From: Xanthomonas campestris pv. phormiicola
Lineage (GTDB): Bacteria > Pseudomonadota > Gammaproteobacteria > Xanthomonadales > Xanthomonadaceae
Assembly: GCA_025666215.1 (NCBI GenBank)
Contig: CP102593.1
Coordinates: forward strand, 3,857,001-3,921,000
Reading direction: 5' to 3'
DNA: 64,000 nucleotides
Positions 25,240 through 33,457 of this stretch are shown in pieces. Under the pieces are notes generated by a model that saw only the letters and a program-made list of their open reading frames with translations, was not told where the DNA came from and ran no database searches. The translations under genes were made by a program, and so were the position numbers. The first letter of the stretch is position 1, and each line of letters starts with the position of its first letter.

Positions 25240-27663
25240 TCAATGCAGCACCCGGAACCGCACCTGGGTCCACGCGCCGTTGCTGGCCAGCGCGGTCAGG
25301 GTGTGCTCGCCGGCCTCGGCGAAATCGCGCTGGAAGTGGCGCGCGCCCTCGGTGCGCGCGATCCAGCGGCCGTCCAGCAGCCAGTCCACAGGCGCGGTGG
25401 TGCCCAGCGCACGCACCTGCAGGCGCACGCTGGGACTGCCCGGCGCGCGCGCCAGGGTGGCGCGGTCGTTGAGCCCTTCGATGCGCAGCACGTCGTTGCC
25501 GCCGCGGCCGTCGTCGCGGCAGTCCGGCGCCAGCGCCGGCAGTTGCCCGGCCTGGCGTTCGCTGGCGTGCAGCCATGGCGTCAGCAGCGCCGGCCAGCGC
25601 GCGAGTTCGCGCTGCACCGCCTGGTGCGGCCGCGCGCAATCCGGCGACAGGCGCAGGCCGCTGTGCGCATCCACCTGCACCGTGTCGCGGCCGGCGCTCC
25701 ATAGCCGCGCGTCGCGCTCGGCGAAGGTCGGCGGCACCGCGCCGTCCAGCGCGTAGGCGGAGAAGCGCCGCTGGCACAGCGCGGGCGGGGTCTGTTCGGC
25801 GGCGATGCCCAGCGGCCAGCACACGTCCACCTGCTGCACGTTGCCCGGCATCGGCCGCGGCGCGTTGTCGCCGCGTGCGCGCGGCAGGCTGTCGATGGTC
25901 TCGAACATCAGCGGCAGCGCGGTCACAGCGCCGTACTGGCCGGGCAGCGGCGTGCCGTCCGGGCGCCCGACCCAGACCCCGACCGTGTAGCGGCGGGTGC
26001 TGCCGATCGCCCAGGCGTCGCGATAGCCGTAGCTGGTGCCGGTCTTCCACGCCACGCGCGGGCGCGTGCCGACATCGAAGGTGCCGATGCCGTAGCCGGG
26101 CCGCGGGTTGGCCTCGAGGATTTCGCGCACGATCCACGCCGCGCCGGGCGACATCAGCCGCCGGTCGATGACCTTGTCGGCGGCGGTGTAGCGCACGCGC
26201 CCGGCGATGCCGTCGCGGTTGAGCGCGGCGAAGGCGCCGACCAGCTCTTCCAGCTGCGCGCCGGTGCCGCCGAGGATCAGCGCCAGGTTCGGGGTGCTGC
26301 CGCGCGGGAACTTCAGGCCGATGCCGGCGTTGTTCAGGCGCGCGGCGAAACGCGCCGGGCCGACCCGCTCGAGCAGGTCCACCGCCGGCACGTTCAGCGA
26401 CAGGCGCAAGGCGCTGGCCGCGCCGACCGGACCGTTGAAGGCCTCGTCGAAATTGCCCGGGCGGTAGTCGCCGAAACTCTGCGGCGCGTCCACCAGCAGG
26501 CTTTCGGAATGGATCAGGCCGTCGTCCAGGGCCATGCCGTACAGGAACGGCTTGAGCGTGGAACCGGGCGAACGCCAGGCCTGCACCATGTCCACGTCGC
26601 CGAGCCGCTTGCGGTCGCCGAACACCACCGAGCCGATGTAGGCGCGCGCCTGCAGGTCGCGGTTGTCGACCACCAGCAACGCCGCGGAGGTGCGCTCGGG
26701 CAGCTGCGAGAAATACGCGCTGACCCGATCCTCCAGGGTGCGCTGCAGATCCGCATCGAGGGTGGAGACGATGTGCGCGGCGCGCGGCGCTTGCCGGCGC
26801 AGGCGCTCGGCCAGCAGCGCGGCATGCATCGGCGACTGCAGCGAGCGCGCCACCACCGGTTCGATGCGCGCGTCGTCGACCTGCGCGCGCGACCACACCT
26901 GCAGCTCGACCATGCGCTCGAGCACCTTGTCGCGCGCGGCGCGCGCGGCCTCCGGGTGCCGGTCCGGGCGCAACCGGCTCGGCGCCTGCGGCAGCACCGC
27001 CAGCAACGCCGCCTCGGCCTGCGACAGGCGCGACGCCGGCTTGCCCAGGTAGGCCCAGCTGGCCGCCTCCACGCCCTCGATGGTGCCGCCGTAAGGCGCG
27101 CGCTCCAGGTACAGCTGCAGGATCTGGCGCTTGCTCAGGTGCGCTTCCAGCTGCAGCGCGCGCAACAGCTGCTGCAGCTTGCCCAGCGGGCTGCGCGTGC
27201 TGACGTTGTCCGGCATCAGGATCCGCGCCACCTGCATGGTCAGGGTGGAACCGCCGGAGACGATGCGGCGCGAGAACACCCACTGCTTGCCGGCGCGCAG
27301 CAGCGCCCACGGATTGATCCCGGGGTGATGCCAGAACCAGCGGTCCTCGTAGTTCAGCAGCGCCTGCAGATACAGCGGCGACACGCTTTGCGGCGTGGCC
27401 GGGTAGCGCCACACGCCATTGCCGTCGGCGAAGGCGCGCAACGGGGTGCCGTCGGCGGCCACCACCAGGGTCGAGGTATCGCGCGATTTCGGCAGCGGCA
27501 GCGGGAACGCCAGGTCCAGCAGCAACAGCGTGGCCAGCAACGCCACCGTGCCCCAGCGCAGCACGCGCCAGTGCAGGCGGCCCCAATGCGGCCGTGGCAG
27601 CAGGCGCGTCCAGCGCCGGGTGCGCCGCGCGCGGAGCGTGGCGGCGGAGACATCCTGTGACAT
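25240..27663 (-). CDS. pbpC: penicillin-binding protein 1C
   Basis: An 807-residue bifunctional peptidoglycan synthase. After a basic cytoplasmic N-terminus and membrane anchor (about 37-57) comes a glycosyltransferase-51 domain (ED at 106-107, then SGGSTLTMQVAR). The transpeptidase domain follows with S368-TL-K371, an SxN-type SLNVPA motif and KTGTSYGYRD. The C-terminal BiPBP_C domain closes the protein. PBP1C is normally encoded beside an alpha-2-macroglobulin gene as a host-defence pair; here that gene is about 15 kb away on the same strand. The length is typical. Confidence 0.93.
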   Translation of the reverse strand: MSQDVSAATLRARRTRRWTRLLPRPHWGRLHWRVLRWGTVALLATLLLLDLAFPLPLPKSRDTSTLVVAADGTPLRAFADGNGVWRYPATPQSVSPLYLQALLNYEDRWFWHHPGINPWALLRAGKQWVFSRRIVSGGSTLTMQVARILMPDNVSTRSPLGKLQQLLRALQLEAHLSKRQILQLYLERAPYGGTIEGVEAASWAYLGKPASRLSQAEAALLAVLPQAPSRLRPDRHPEAARAARDKVLERMVELQVWSRAQVDDARIEPVVARSLQSPMHAALLAERLRRQAPRAAHIVSTLDADLQRTLEDRVSAYFSQLPERTSAALLVVDNRDLQARAYIGSVVFGDRKRLGDVDMVQAWRSPGSTLKPFLYGMALDDGLIHSESLLVDAPQSFGDYRPGNFDEAFNGPVGAASALRLSLNVPAVDLLERVGPARFAARLNNAGIGLKFPRGSTPNLALILGGTGAQLEELVGAFAALNRDGIAGRVRYTAADKVIDRRLMSPGAAWIVREILEANPRPGYGIGTFDVGTRPRVAWKTGTSYGYRDAWAIGSTRRYTVGVWVGRPDGTPLPGQYGAVTALPLMFETIDSLPRARGDNAPRPMPGNVQQVDVCWPLGIAAEQTPPALCQRRFSAYALDGAVPPTFAERDARLWSAGRDTVQVDAHSGLRLSPDCARPHQAVQRELARWPALLTPWLHASERQAGQLPALAPDCRDDGRGGNDVLRIEGLNDRATLARAPGSPSVRLQVRALGTTAPVDWLLDGRWIARTEGARHFQRDFAEAGEHTLTALASNGAWTQVRFRVLH

Positions 27664-27684
27664 GCGGGCTCCCGGTGGAAGCGG

Positions 27685-28488
27685 CTATTTTGCCCGTTGC
27701 GGCGGCGCCGGCGCATCCGCGCGATGCACTTGCAGCGCCTGCGCCAGGAACGGCGCGCACCGCGCCTGGGCCGCATCGTGCTCCACCACCAGATGGTCGA
27801 TCGCCGCCACCGCGGCCACCAGATGCGGCGCATGCGCGCCGAGCTTGTCCACGGTGACCACCACCGCGGTCTCGCCGCTGGCCTCGATCATCGCGCGCTT
27901 GAACAGCGCTTCCTCGCCGTCCACGCCCCACAGCCCGCGCTCGGCATCGATCGCGCAGGCGCCGGGAAAGCACAGGTCGGCACGGACCTGGCGCAGTTGC
28001 TGCAGCGCCTGCGCGCCGACGGCCGCGCCGATCCGCGGATCGATCCGGCCGCCGATCAGCAGGATCTCGACGCCTTCGCGCGGCATCAGCAGCTGAGCGA
28101 TGTCCGGCGCATTGGTGATCACGGTCAGGCGCTGCCGCAGCGGCAGCGCGGCGGCGATGGCGCTGTTGGTGGAGCCGGCGTCGATCAGCAGCACCTGCCC
28201 GGGGCGCACCAGCGCGGCGGCCGCCTGCGCCAGCGCACGCTTGCGCTCGGCGTGTTCCTCGTGCCGCTGCGGCAGCGGCGCGAAGCCGGGCGTGGGCGGC
28301 AGCGCGCCGCCGTAGACGCGGCGGCACAGGCCCTGCGCGGCGAGATCGCGCAGGTCGCGGCGGATCGAATCCTCCGACACCGCGAACGCCGCGGCCAGCT
28401 CCGTGGCCACGACCCGGCCGTGCTCGCGCAGGCGTTGCAGGATCGCCTGCTGGCGTTCCTGCGGCAGCGCGTCGGCGGCGTCCGTCAT
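27685..28488 (-). CDS. DeoR-family transcriptional regulator
   Basis: A 267-residue repressor. The N-terminal HTH (RQQAILQRLREHGRVVATEL, then SEDSIRRDLRDLAAQG) is the DeoR form, and the C-terminal sugar-phosphate-sensing domain has VLLIDAGSTNSAIA, VITNAPDIAQLL, ILLIGGRIDPR and FKRAMIEAS. It overlaps the HAD phosphatase gene by four bases (ATGA at 28485-28488). DeoR proteins usually respond to phosphorylated sugars, so it probably controls the MFS-HAD-DeoR operon. It is only 21 bp before pbpC. Confidence 0.9.
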   Translation of the reverse strand: MTDAADALPQERQQAILQRLREHGRVVATELAAAFAVSEDSIRRDLRDLAAQGLCRRVYGGALPPTPGFAPLPQRHEEHAERKRALAQAAAALVRPGQVLLIDAGSTNSAIAAALPLRQRLTVITNAPDIAQLLMPREGVEILLIGGRIDPRIGAAVGAQALQQLRQVRADLCFPGACAIDAERGLWGVDGEEALFKRAMIEASGETAVVVTVDKLGAHAPHLVAAVAAIDHLVVEHDAAQARCAPFLAQALQVHRADAPAPPQRAK

Positions 28489-29132
28489 GCGCCCGACCCG
28501 GCACTGCGCAGCGGCAGGCCCAGCGCGCGCAGCTCGGCACGCAGCGTGGCCGCGTCGCGGAACTGCAGCGCGTGCAGGCCCTGCGCGGCGGCGGCGTGGA
28601 CGTTGCGCGGCGCGTCGTCGATGAACACCGCGCGCGCCGGATCGATGCCATAGCGCGACAGCAGCAGCGCGAAGATCGCCGGGTCCGGCTTCACCAGCCG
28701 CTCCTGCCCGGACACCAGGATCCCGGCGAAGCGCTGCAGGAACGCATAGCGCTGCAGCGCGACCGGGAACGTCTCCTGCGACCAGTTGGTCAGCGCATAC
28801 AGGCGCACGCCCTGTGCGTGCAGTTCTTCCAATATCTGCACACTGGCCTCGAGCGGGCCGCCGAGGGTTTCCTCCCAGCGCTGGTGATAGGCGGCGATCC
28901 GCTCGGCATGCGCCGGATGCAGCGCGCTCAGCTCGGCGACCGCCTCGCGCCACGGCCGGCCGGCATCCTGCTGCTCGTTCCACTGCGGCGAGCACACCTC
29001 GGCGAGGAAGCGCTCCATCTCGGCGGCGTCGTCGAACAGTTGCCGGTACAGATAGCGCGGGTTCCAGTCGATCAGCACGCCGCCGAGGTCGAAGATCACG
29101 GTGTGCGGCGCGTGCGCGGGAGTGGCTGGCAT
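28485..29132 (-). CDS. HAD-family hydrolase (sugar-phosphate phosphatase-like)
   Basis: A 215-residue HAD phosphatase. The nucleophile motif is VIFDLGGVLIDWN (D15), motif II is YALTNWS, motif III K is in RLVKPDP, and motif IV is VFIDDAPRN. The four-helix cap fits the YihX/haloacid-dehalogenase-like branch, which includes glucose-1-phosphatases. It overlaps the DeoR gene and follows the MFS gene by 22 bp, so substrate uptake, dephosphorylation and sensing may be linked. The actual substrate is not known. Confidence 0.9.
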   Translation of the reverse strand: MPATPAHAPHTVIFDLGGVLIDWNPRYLYRQLFDDAAEMERFLAEVCSPQWNEQQDAGRPWREAVAELSALHPAHAERIAAYHQRWEETLGGPLEASVQILEELHAQGVRLYALTNWSQETFPVALQRYAFLQRFAGILVSGQERLVKPDPAIFALLLSRYGIDPARAVFIDDAPRNVHAAAAQGLHALQFRDAATLRAELRALGLPLRSAGSGA

Positions 29133-29154
29133 GGCGTGGTGCTCCTAGGTCGGA

Positions 29155-30339
29155 TCAGTGCCGCAGCAGCCGCGACCCCATCACCACCAGCAGCAACAGC
29201 CCGGCCACCGCCAGCAACGCGGTGGGCAGGCTGCTGGCGTGGGCGAGGAAGCCGATCAGCGCCGGCCCGGCGAGCAGGCCGGTGTAGCCGAGCGTGGTCA
29301 GCGCGGCGATCGCCACCGCCGGCGAGGTGCCGGGCAGGCGCCCGGCCGCGCCGAACAGGATCGGCACCAGGTTCGACACGCCCAGGCCGACCAGCGCATA
29401 ACCGAGCAGGCCGCTGGCGACGCCCTGCAGCAGCGTGGCCAGCAGCAGGCCGCCGGCCGCCAGCGACGCACCGGCCGCCAGCATCGCCGGCTGGCCGATG
29501 CGTGCGACCACCCGGTCGCCGCCGAAGCGGCCGGCCGCCATCGCCACCGAGAACAGCGCATAGCCGACGCCGGCGTAGCGCGTGTCCATGCCATGGAACT
29601 CGCGCAGCAGCACCGCGCTCCAGTCGAGCATCGCGCCTTCGGCGAGCAGGCAGATGAAGCACAGCGCGCCCAGCACCAGCACCACGCCGCGCGGCAGGCG
29701 CAACGCGGTGCGCTGCGCCGGATCGCCGCCAGCGCCGGCCAGCAGGCCGGCGCGTTGCCACAGCAGCAGCGCCAGCAACAGCGCCGACACCGCCAGCGTG
29801 GCCGCCAGCAACGGCGTTCCGAGCGCGAGCAGGGCGCTCATCGCCGCTGCGCCGGTCAGCCCGCCGACGCTGAACACGCCGTGGAAACTGGACATCACCG
29901 GCCGCCCGGCGCGCGTCTCGGTTTCCACCCCGTGCGCGTTCATCGCCACGTCCAGCGCGCCGAGCGCGGCACCGAAGTACAGCAGCGCGGCGACCATGCC
30001 CGGCACGGTCGGCGCCAGCGCCACCAGCGGCAGGCCCAGGCACAACGCCAGCCCGGAAGCGACCATGACCGCGCGGCTGCCGACCCGGTGGCTGAGCACG
30101 CCGGCCAGCGGCATCGCCAGGATCGAGCCGCCGCCGAAGGCGAGCAGCACCAGGCCCAGGGCGGCATCGTCCAGCGCGAAGCGCGCTTTCACGTACGGCA
30201 CCATCGGCGCCCACGCGGCCATCGCGATCCCGGACAGCAGGAACACCCAGCGGGTGGCGCGGATCGCAGGCCTGGCGGCGGCGTCGGGGACGGCGGAAGC
30301 GATGCGTTCCGCGGTGGCGATGGGTAGGTCGGCAGGCAT
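29155..30339 (-). CDS. MFS transporter (YbjJ-like)
   Basis: A 394-residue 12-segment permease. From ATG 30339 the first membrane segment is at about 30-50 (WVFLLSGIAMAAWAPMVPYV). The MFS signature between helices 2 and 3 (GVLSHRVGSRAVM) is clear. The sequence MNAHGVETETRAGRPVMSSFHGVFSVGG is typical of the YbjJ/FucP-like group. It is the first gene of an MFS-HAD-DeoR operon; in Escherichia coli a similar MFS gene (ybjJ) lies next to a HAD phosphatase gene (ybjI). The longer frame upstream is not membrane-like. Confidence 0.85.
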   Translation of the reverse strand: MPADLPIATAERIASAVPDAAARPAIRATRWVFLLSGIAMAAWAPMVPYVKARFALDDAALGLVLLAFGGGSILAMPLAGVLSHRVGSRAVMVASGLALCLGLPLVALAPTVPGMVAALLYFGAALGALDVAMNAHGVETETRAGRPVMSSFHGVFSVGGLTGAAAMSALLALGTPLLAATLAVSALLLALLLWQRAGLLAGAGGDPAQRTALRLPRGVVLVLGALCFICLLAEGAMLDWSAVLLREFHGMDTRYAGVGYALFSVAMAAGRFGGDRVVARIGQPAMLAAGASLAAGGLLLATLLQGVASGLLGYALVGLGVSNLVPILFGAAGRLPGTSPAVAIAALTTLGYTGLLAGPALIGFLAHASSLPTALLAVAGLLLLVVMGSRLLRH

Positions 30340-30665
30340 GCGGCGACTGTACTGAAGCACGCATAATCGTGCAACAAGATGCAAAATGACGGATAGACAG
30401 GCGGGAACGAAAGGCCGTGGCGAAGCCGCGCATTTGGCGACGAGCCGCGCTGTGCGCTGCTGCCCGACGCCGACCATCCTGCAGCAAGAGGCTTCAGCCC
30501 CGACGCTTCACCGGCAAGGCATCGAGCTCGAAGAAGCCCGCCACGCTTACGGAATCACCAGGCGCGCGCATATGCCGGCATGGCACCGCCCTGCCCGACC
30601 GCGCAGGGACGGCATCTGCGACATCGCGGCCTGCGCTCCCGGACTGCAGGGCCGCGCAGCCGGCG
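30340..30665. other. intergenic: MFS promoter region and end of histidine kinase
   Basis: The left end has TTGCAT and TTGCAC direct repeats upstream of the MFS start, which could be DeoR-type operator sequence. A degenerate REP arm (GGCTTCAGCCCCGACG, near 30489) is in the middle. No convincing gene is present. Confidence 0.4.
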
Positions 30666-31991
30666 TCACTCCCCGTGGCCGTCCGCCGCCAGCGGCAGGC
30701 GCAGCGTGGCCACGCTGCCGGCGGCATCTGCGCGCGTTTCGAGGCTCAGGCTGGCGCCTTGCGCCTCCAGGATCTGCCGCGACAGCACCAGGCCGATGCC
30801 CGAGCCGCCGGGCTTGGTGGTGAAGAACGGCACGAACAGGTTGTCGCTGGGCGGCAGCCCGGCGCCACCGTCGAGGACTTCGATCGACGCGGTTGCGCCG
30901 TCGCTGCGCGCGCGCAACGCCACCGGCGCGCTGCCGCCGGACTCCAGCGCGTTGCGCAGCAGGTTGATCAGCACTTGCTCGAGTTGGTCGGCGTCGGCGT
31001 GCACTCGCAGTTGCGGGTCGACCTCGACCCGCACCCGCGGATCGTCGAGCAAGCGCTGCACCCGCGTGCACAGCGAGGCCAGCGCCACGGCCGTCGGCAC
31101 CGGCGCCGGCAACCTGGCCAGGCGCGCGTAGCCGCCGAGAAAGCGCTGCAGCGCCGCACTGCGCTGTTCGATCACGCCCAGGCCGTTGCGCAGGTCGGCG
31201 TGCAGTTCGGCGTCGAGCGTGTCCGGCGCGGCCGCGAGCAGGCGCCCGAGGGTATCGGCGATCGAGCCGATCGGCGCCAGCGAGTTGTTGATCTCGTGGC
31301 CGAGCACGCGCAACAGGCGGCGGAAGGCCTGCGCTTCCTCCTCGCGCAACACGCGCTCCATCGGCTGCACCAGCAGCAGCTGTCCGGCCTGGCTGCGGCT
31401 GCGCAAGGCGGCGTGGCCGATCTGCCAGCGCCCTTGCTGGCCGGCGAAGGCATGCGCGTGGATGCTGCCCGACGGCAACGCGAACAATCCGGCCAGGCCA
31501 AGCGCCTGCGCGGACTGCCCGATCAGCTGCTCGGCGGCGGCGCCGAGCAGGCGTTCGCCGGCCGGGTTGACCAGGCGCAGGCGCTGGTCCTGTTCGAACG
31601 CGAACACCGCCCCGTCCAGCGCCGCCAGGGTCTTGCTCAGCAGCTGCAGGCTCTCGTGCGAATCGCGCTGCTCGTCCTGCAGCCGCTGCGCCAGCGCGTT
31701 GAAGCGCTGCAGCAGGCCATCGCTGTCGCGATCGCGTGCGTCCTGCGCCACGCGCACGCTGTAGTCGCCCTCGCGCAGCGCCTCGAGCAGGCCGCCGAGG
31801 GTGCGCAGGCGCTGCCCGGCCTCGCGTTGCTGCCGGCGCCACAACGCCGCGGTCAGCGCCAGCACGCACAGCATCAGCACGGCCGCCTCCGGCGGCCGCG
31901 GCGCGCCGACCGCGAGCACCAGCGCCAACGCCAGCAAGGCCGGCGCCGCCAGCCACAACGGTCGCCGCCGCTGCCGCTCAGCCGCCGTCAT
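30666..31991 (-). CDS. NtrY-like sensor histidine kinase
   Basis: A 441-residue kinase from ATG 31991. Two membrane segments near residues 13-50, a HAMP-like stretch, a PAS-like domain (about 105-180, SLQLLSKTLAALDGAVFAFE...), then the H-box VLGHEINNSLAPIGSI, N-box LINLLRNALE, G-boxes DGGAGLPP and GSGIGLVLSRQIL. It overlaps the response regulator by 14 bases. The periplasmic portion is almost absent, so it may sense membrane state. It ends the ABC-efflux operon. Confidence 0.9.
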   Translation of the reverse strand: MTAAERQRRRPLWLAAPALLALALVLAVGAPRPPEAAVLMLCVLALTAALWRRQQREAGQRLRTLGGLLEALREGDYSVRVAQDARDRDSDGLLQRFNALAQRLQDEQRDSHESLQLLSKTLAALDGAVFAFEQDQRLRLVNPAGERLLGAAAEQLIGQSAQALGLAGLFALPSGSIHAHAFAGQQGRWQIGHAALRSRSQAGQLLLVQPMERVLREEEAQAFRRLLRVLGHEINNSLAPIGSIADTLGRLLAAAPDTLDAELHADLRNGLGVIEQRSAALQRFLGGYARLARLPAPVPTAVALASLCTRVQRLLDDPRVRVEVDPQLRVHADADQLEQVLINLLRNALESGGSAPVALRARSDGATASIEVLDGGAGLPPSDNLFVPFFTTKPGGSGIGLVLSRQILEAQGASLSLETRADAAGSVATLRLPLAADGHGE

Positions 31992-33372
31992 CGCTGCGCA
32001 GGCCATGCTTGCCCAGGCGCCGGTACAGGCTCTGCCGGGTGATGCCGAGCTGGTCGGCGGCGCGCTGCAGATTGCCCTGCTGCTGCGCCAGCGCCTGCCG
32101 CAGCAGCAGCGCCTCGGCTTCTTCCAGAGTCAGTTGGGTCGACAAGGCCGGCACCGCGCCGGAAGCCGGTTGCAGGCGCAGGTCGTCGCTGCCCAGCGTC
32201 GTACCGTCGGCGAGCAGCGCGGCGCGCTCCATCGCGTGCGCCAGTTCGCGCACGTTGCCCGGCCAGGCGTAGCCGAGCAAGGCGCGCTCGGCGTCGCGCG
32301 CCAGCGCCGGCAGCGGCCGCCGGTAGCGCGTGCAGGCGGTGGCCAGATAGTGCCGCGCCAGCGGCAGGATGTCGGCGCCGCGCTCGCGCAGCGGCGGCAC
32401 CCGCAACTGGAAGGTGTTGAGCCGGTACAGCAGGTCCTGGCGGAAATTCCCGGCCGCCACTTCCGCGTCCAGGTCGGCATTGGTCGCCGCGACGATGCGC
32501 ACGTCCACGCGCAGCGTGCGCGAGGAGCCGAGCCGCTCGAATTCCCCATCCTCGATCGCGCGCAGCAGCTTGGGTTGCTGCTGCAGCGGCAGGTTGCCGA
32601 TCTCGTCCAGGAACAGGGTGCCGCCGTCGGCCAGTTCGAAGCGGCCGGCGCGGTCCTGCCGTGCGTCGGTATAGGCGCCGCGCACATGGCCGAACAGTTC
32701 GGCTTCGAACAGGGCCGGCGCCAATCCGCCGATGTTGACCTTGACGAAGGCCTGCGCGCGGCGCGGCGACCACTGGTGCAGCAGCTGCGCGAGCAGGCTC
32801 TTGCCGGTGCCGTTCTCGCCCAGCAGCAGCACGTTGGCGCCGCTGCCGGCGATGCGCAGCAGGTCCTCGACCAGGCGCTGCATCGGCGCCGATTCGGCGA
32901 CGAAGCCGGCGGCGCCGTCCTGCAGCAGCAAGGCCTGCGCCTCGCCGAGCCGCTGTGCGTTGCGGCGGCTGCGGTCCAGCGCGATGCGGCTGTCCAGCAC
33001 CGCCAGCACGCGCGCGTTCTGCCACGGCTTCTCGATGAAATCCACCGCGCCGTCGCGCATCGCCGCCACCGCCAGTTCGATGCTGGCCCAGGCGGTCATC
33101 GCGATCACCGGCAATCCCGGCCACTGCGCGGCGATCTGCGCGATCAGCGCCAAGCCTTCCGCGCCGGACGTGGTGTCGCGGGCGTAGTTCATGTCCACCA
33201 GCACCGCGGCGAACTCGTCGCCGCGCAGGCAGGCCAGCGCCAGCTCCGGCGACTGCGCGCCGACCACGCCGTAGCCGGCGCTCTTGAGCAGCATGCGCAA
33301 GGCCTCGCGCACGTCCACCTGGTCGTCGACCACCAGGATGCGCGGCAAGGGTGGCGTGCGGGCGTCGTTCAT
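31978..33372 (-). CDS. NtrC-family sigma-54-dependent response regulator with altered GAFTGA loop
   Basis: A 464-residue regulator: receiver domain (DD at about 16-17, phospho-D in VLVDMNYA), AAA+ domain (Walker A GENGTGKS, Walker B LFLDEIGN), and a Fis-type HTH ([20 protein letters not shown]). The sigma-54 contact loop reads [10 protein letters not shown] instead of the usual GAFTGA. This could weaken sigma-54 contact, or be a subfamily trait. A near-consensus sigma-54 promoter lies upstream of the operon's first gene (37950-37966). It overlaps the kinase by 14 bases and follows the ABC permease by 85 bp. Confidence 0.9.
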   Translation of the reverse strand: MNDARTPPLPRILVVDDQVDVREALRMLLKSAGYGVVGAQSPELALACLRGDEFAAVLVDMNYARDTTSGAEGLALIAQIAAQWPGLPVIAMTAWASIELAVAAMRDGAVDFIEKPWQNARVLAVLDSRIALDRSRRNAQRLGEAQALLLQDGAAGFVAESAPMQRLVEDLLRIAGSGANVLLLGENGTGKSLLAQLLHQWSPRRAQAFVKVNIGGLAPALFEAELFGHVRGAYTDARQDRAGRFELADGGTLFLDEIGNLPLQQQPKLLRAIEDGEFERLGSSRTLRVDVRIVAATNADLDAEVAAGNFRQDLLYRLNTFQLRVPPLRERGADILPLARHYLATACTRYRRPLPALARDAERALLGYAWPGNVRELAHAMERAALLADGTTLGSDDLRLQPASGAVPALSTQLTLEEAEALLLRQALAQQQGNLQRAADQLGITRQSLYRRLGKHGLRSDDGG

Positions 33373-33457
33373 GGCGCAGAGTCTAGCGGCTGACCACCGC
33401 CGGCATACGCGTCATGCGCGGCGATCGCAACGCACGCAGCCTGCTTTGCTGGCCGCG

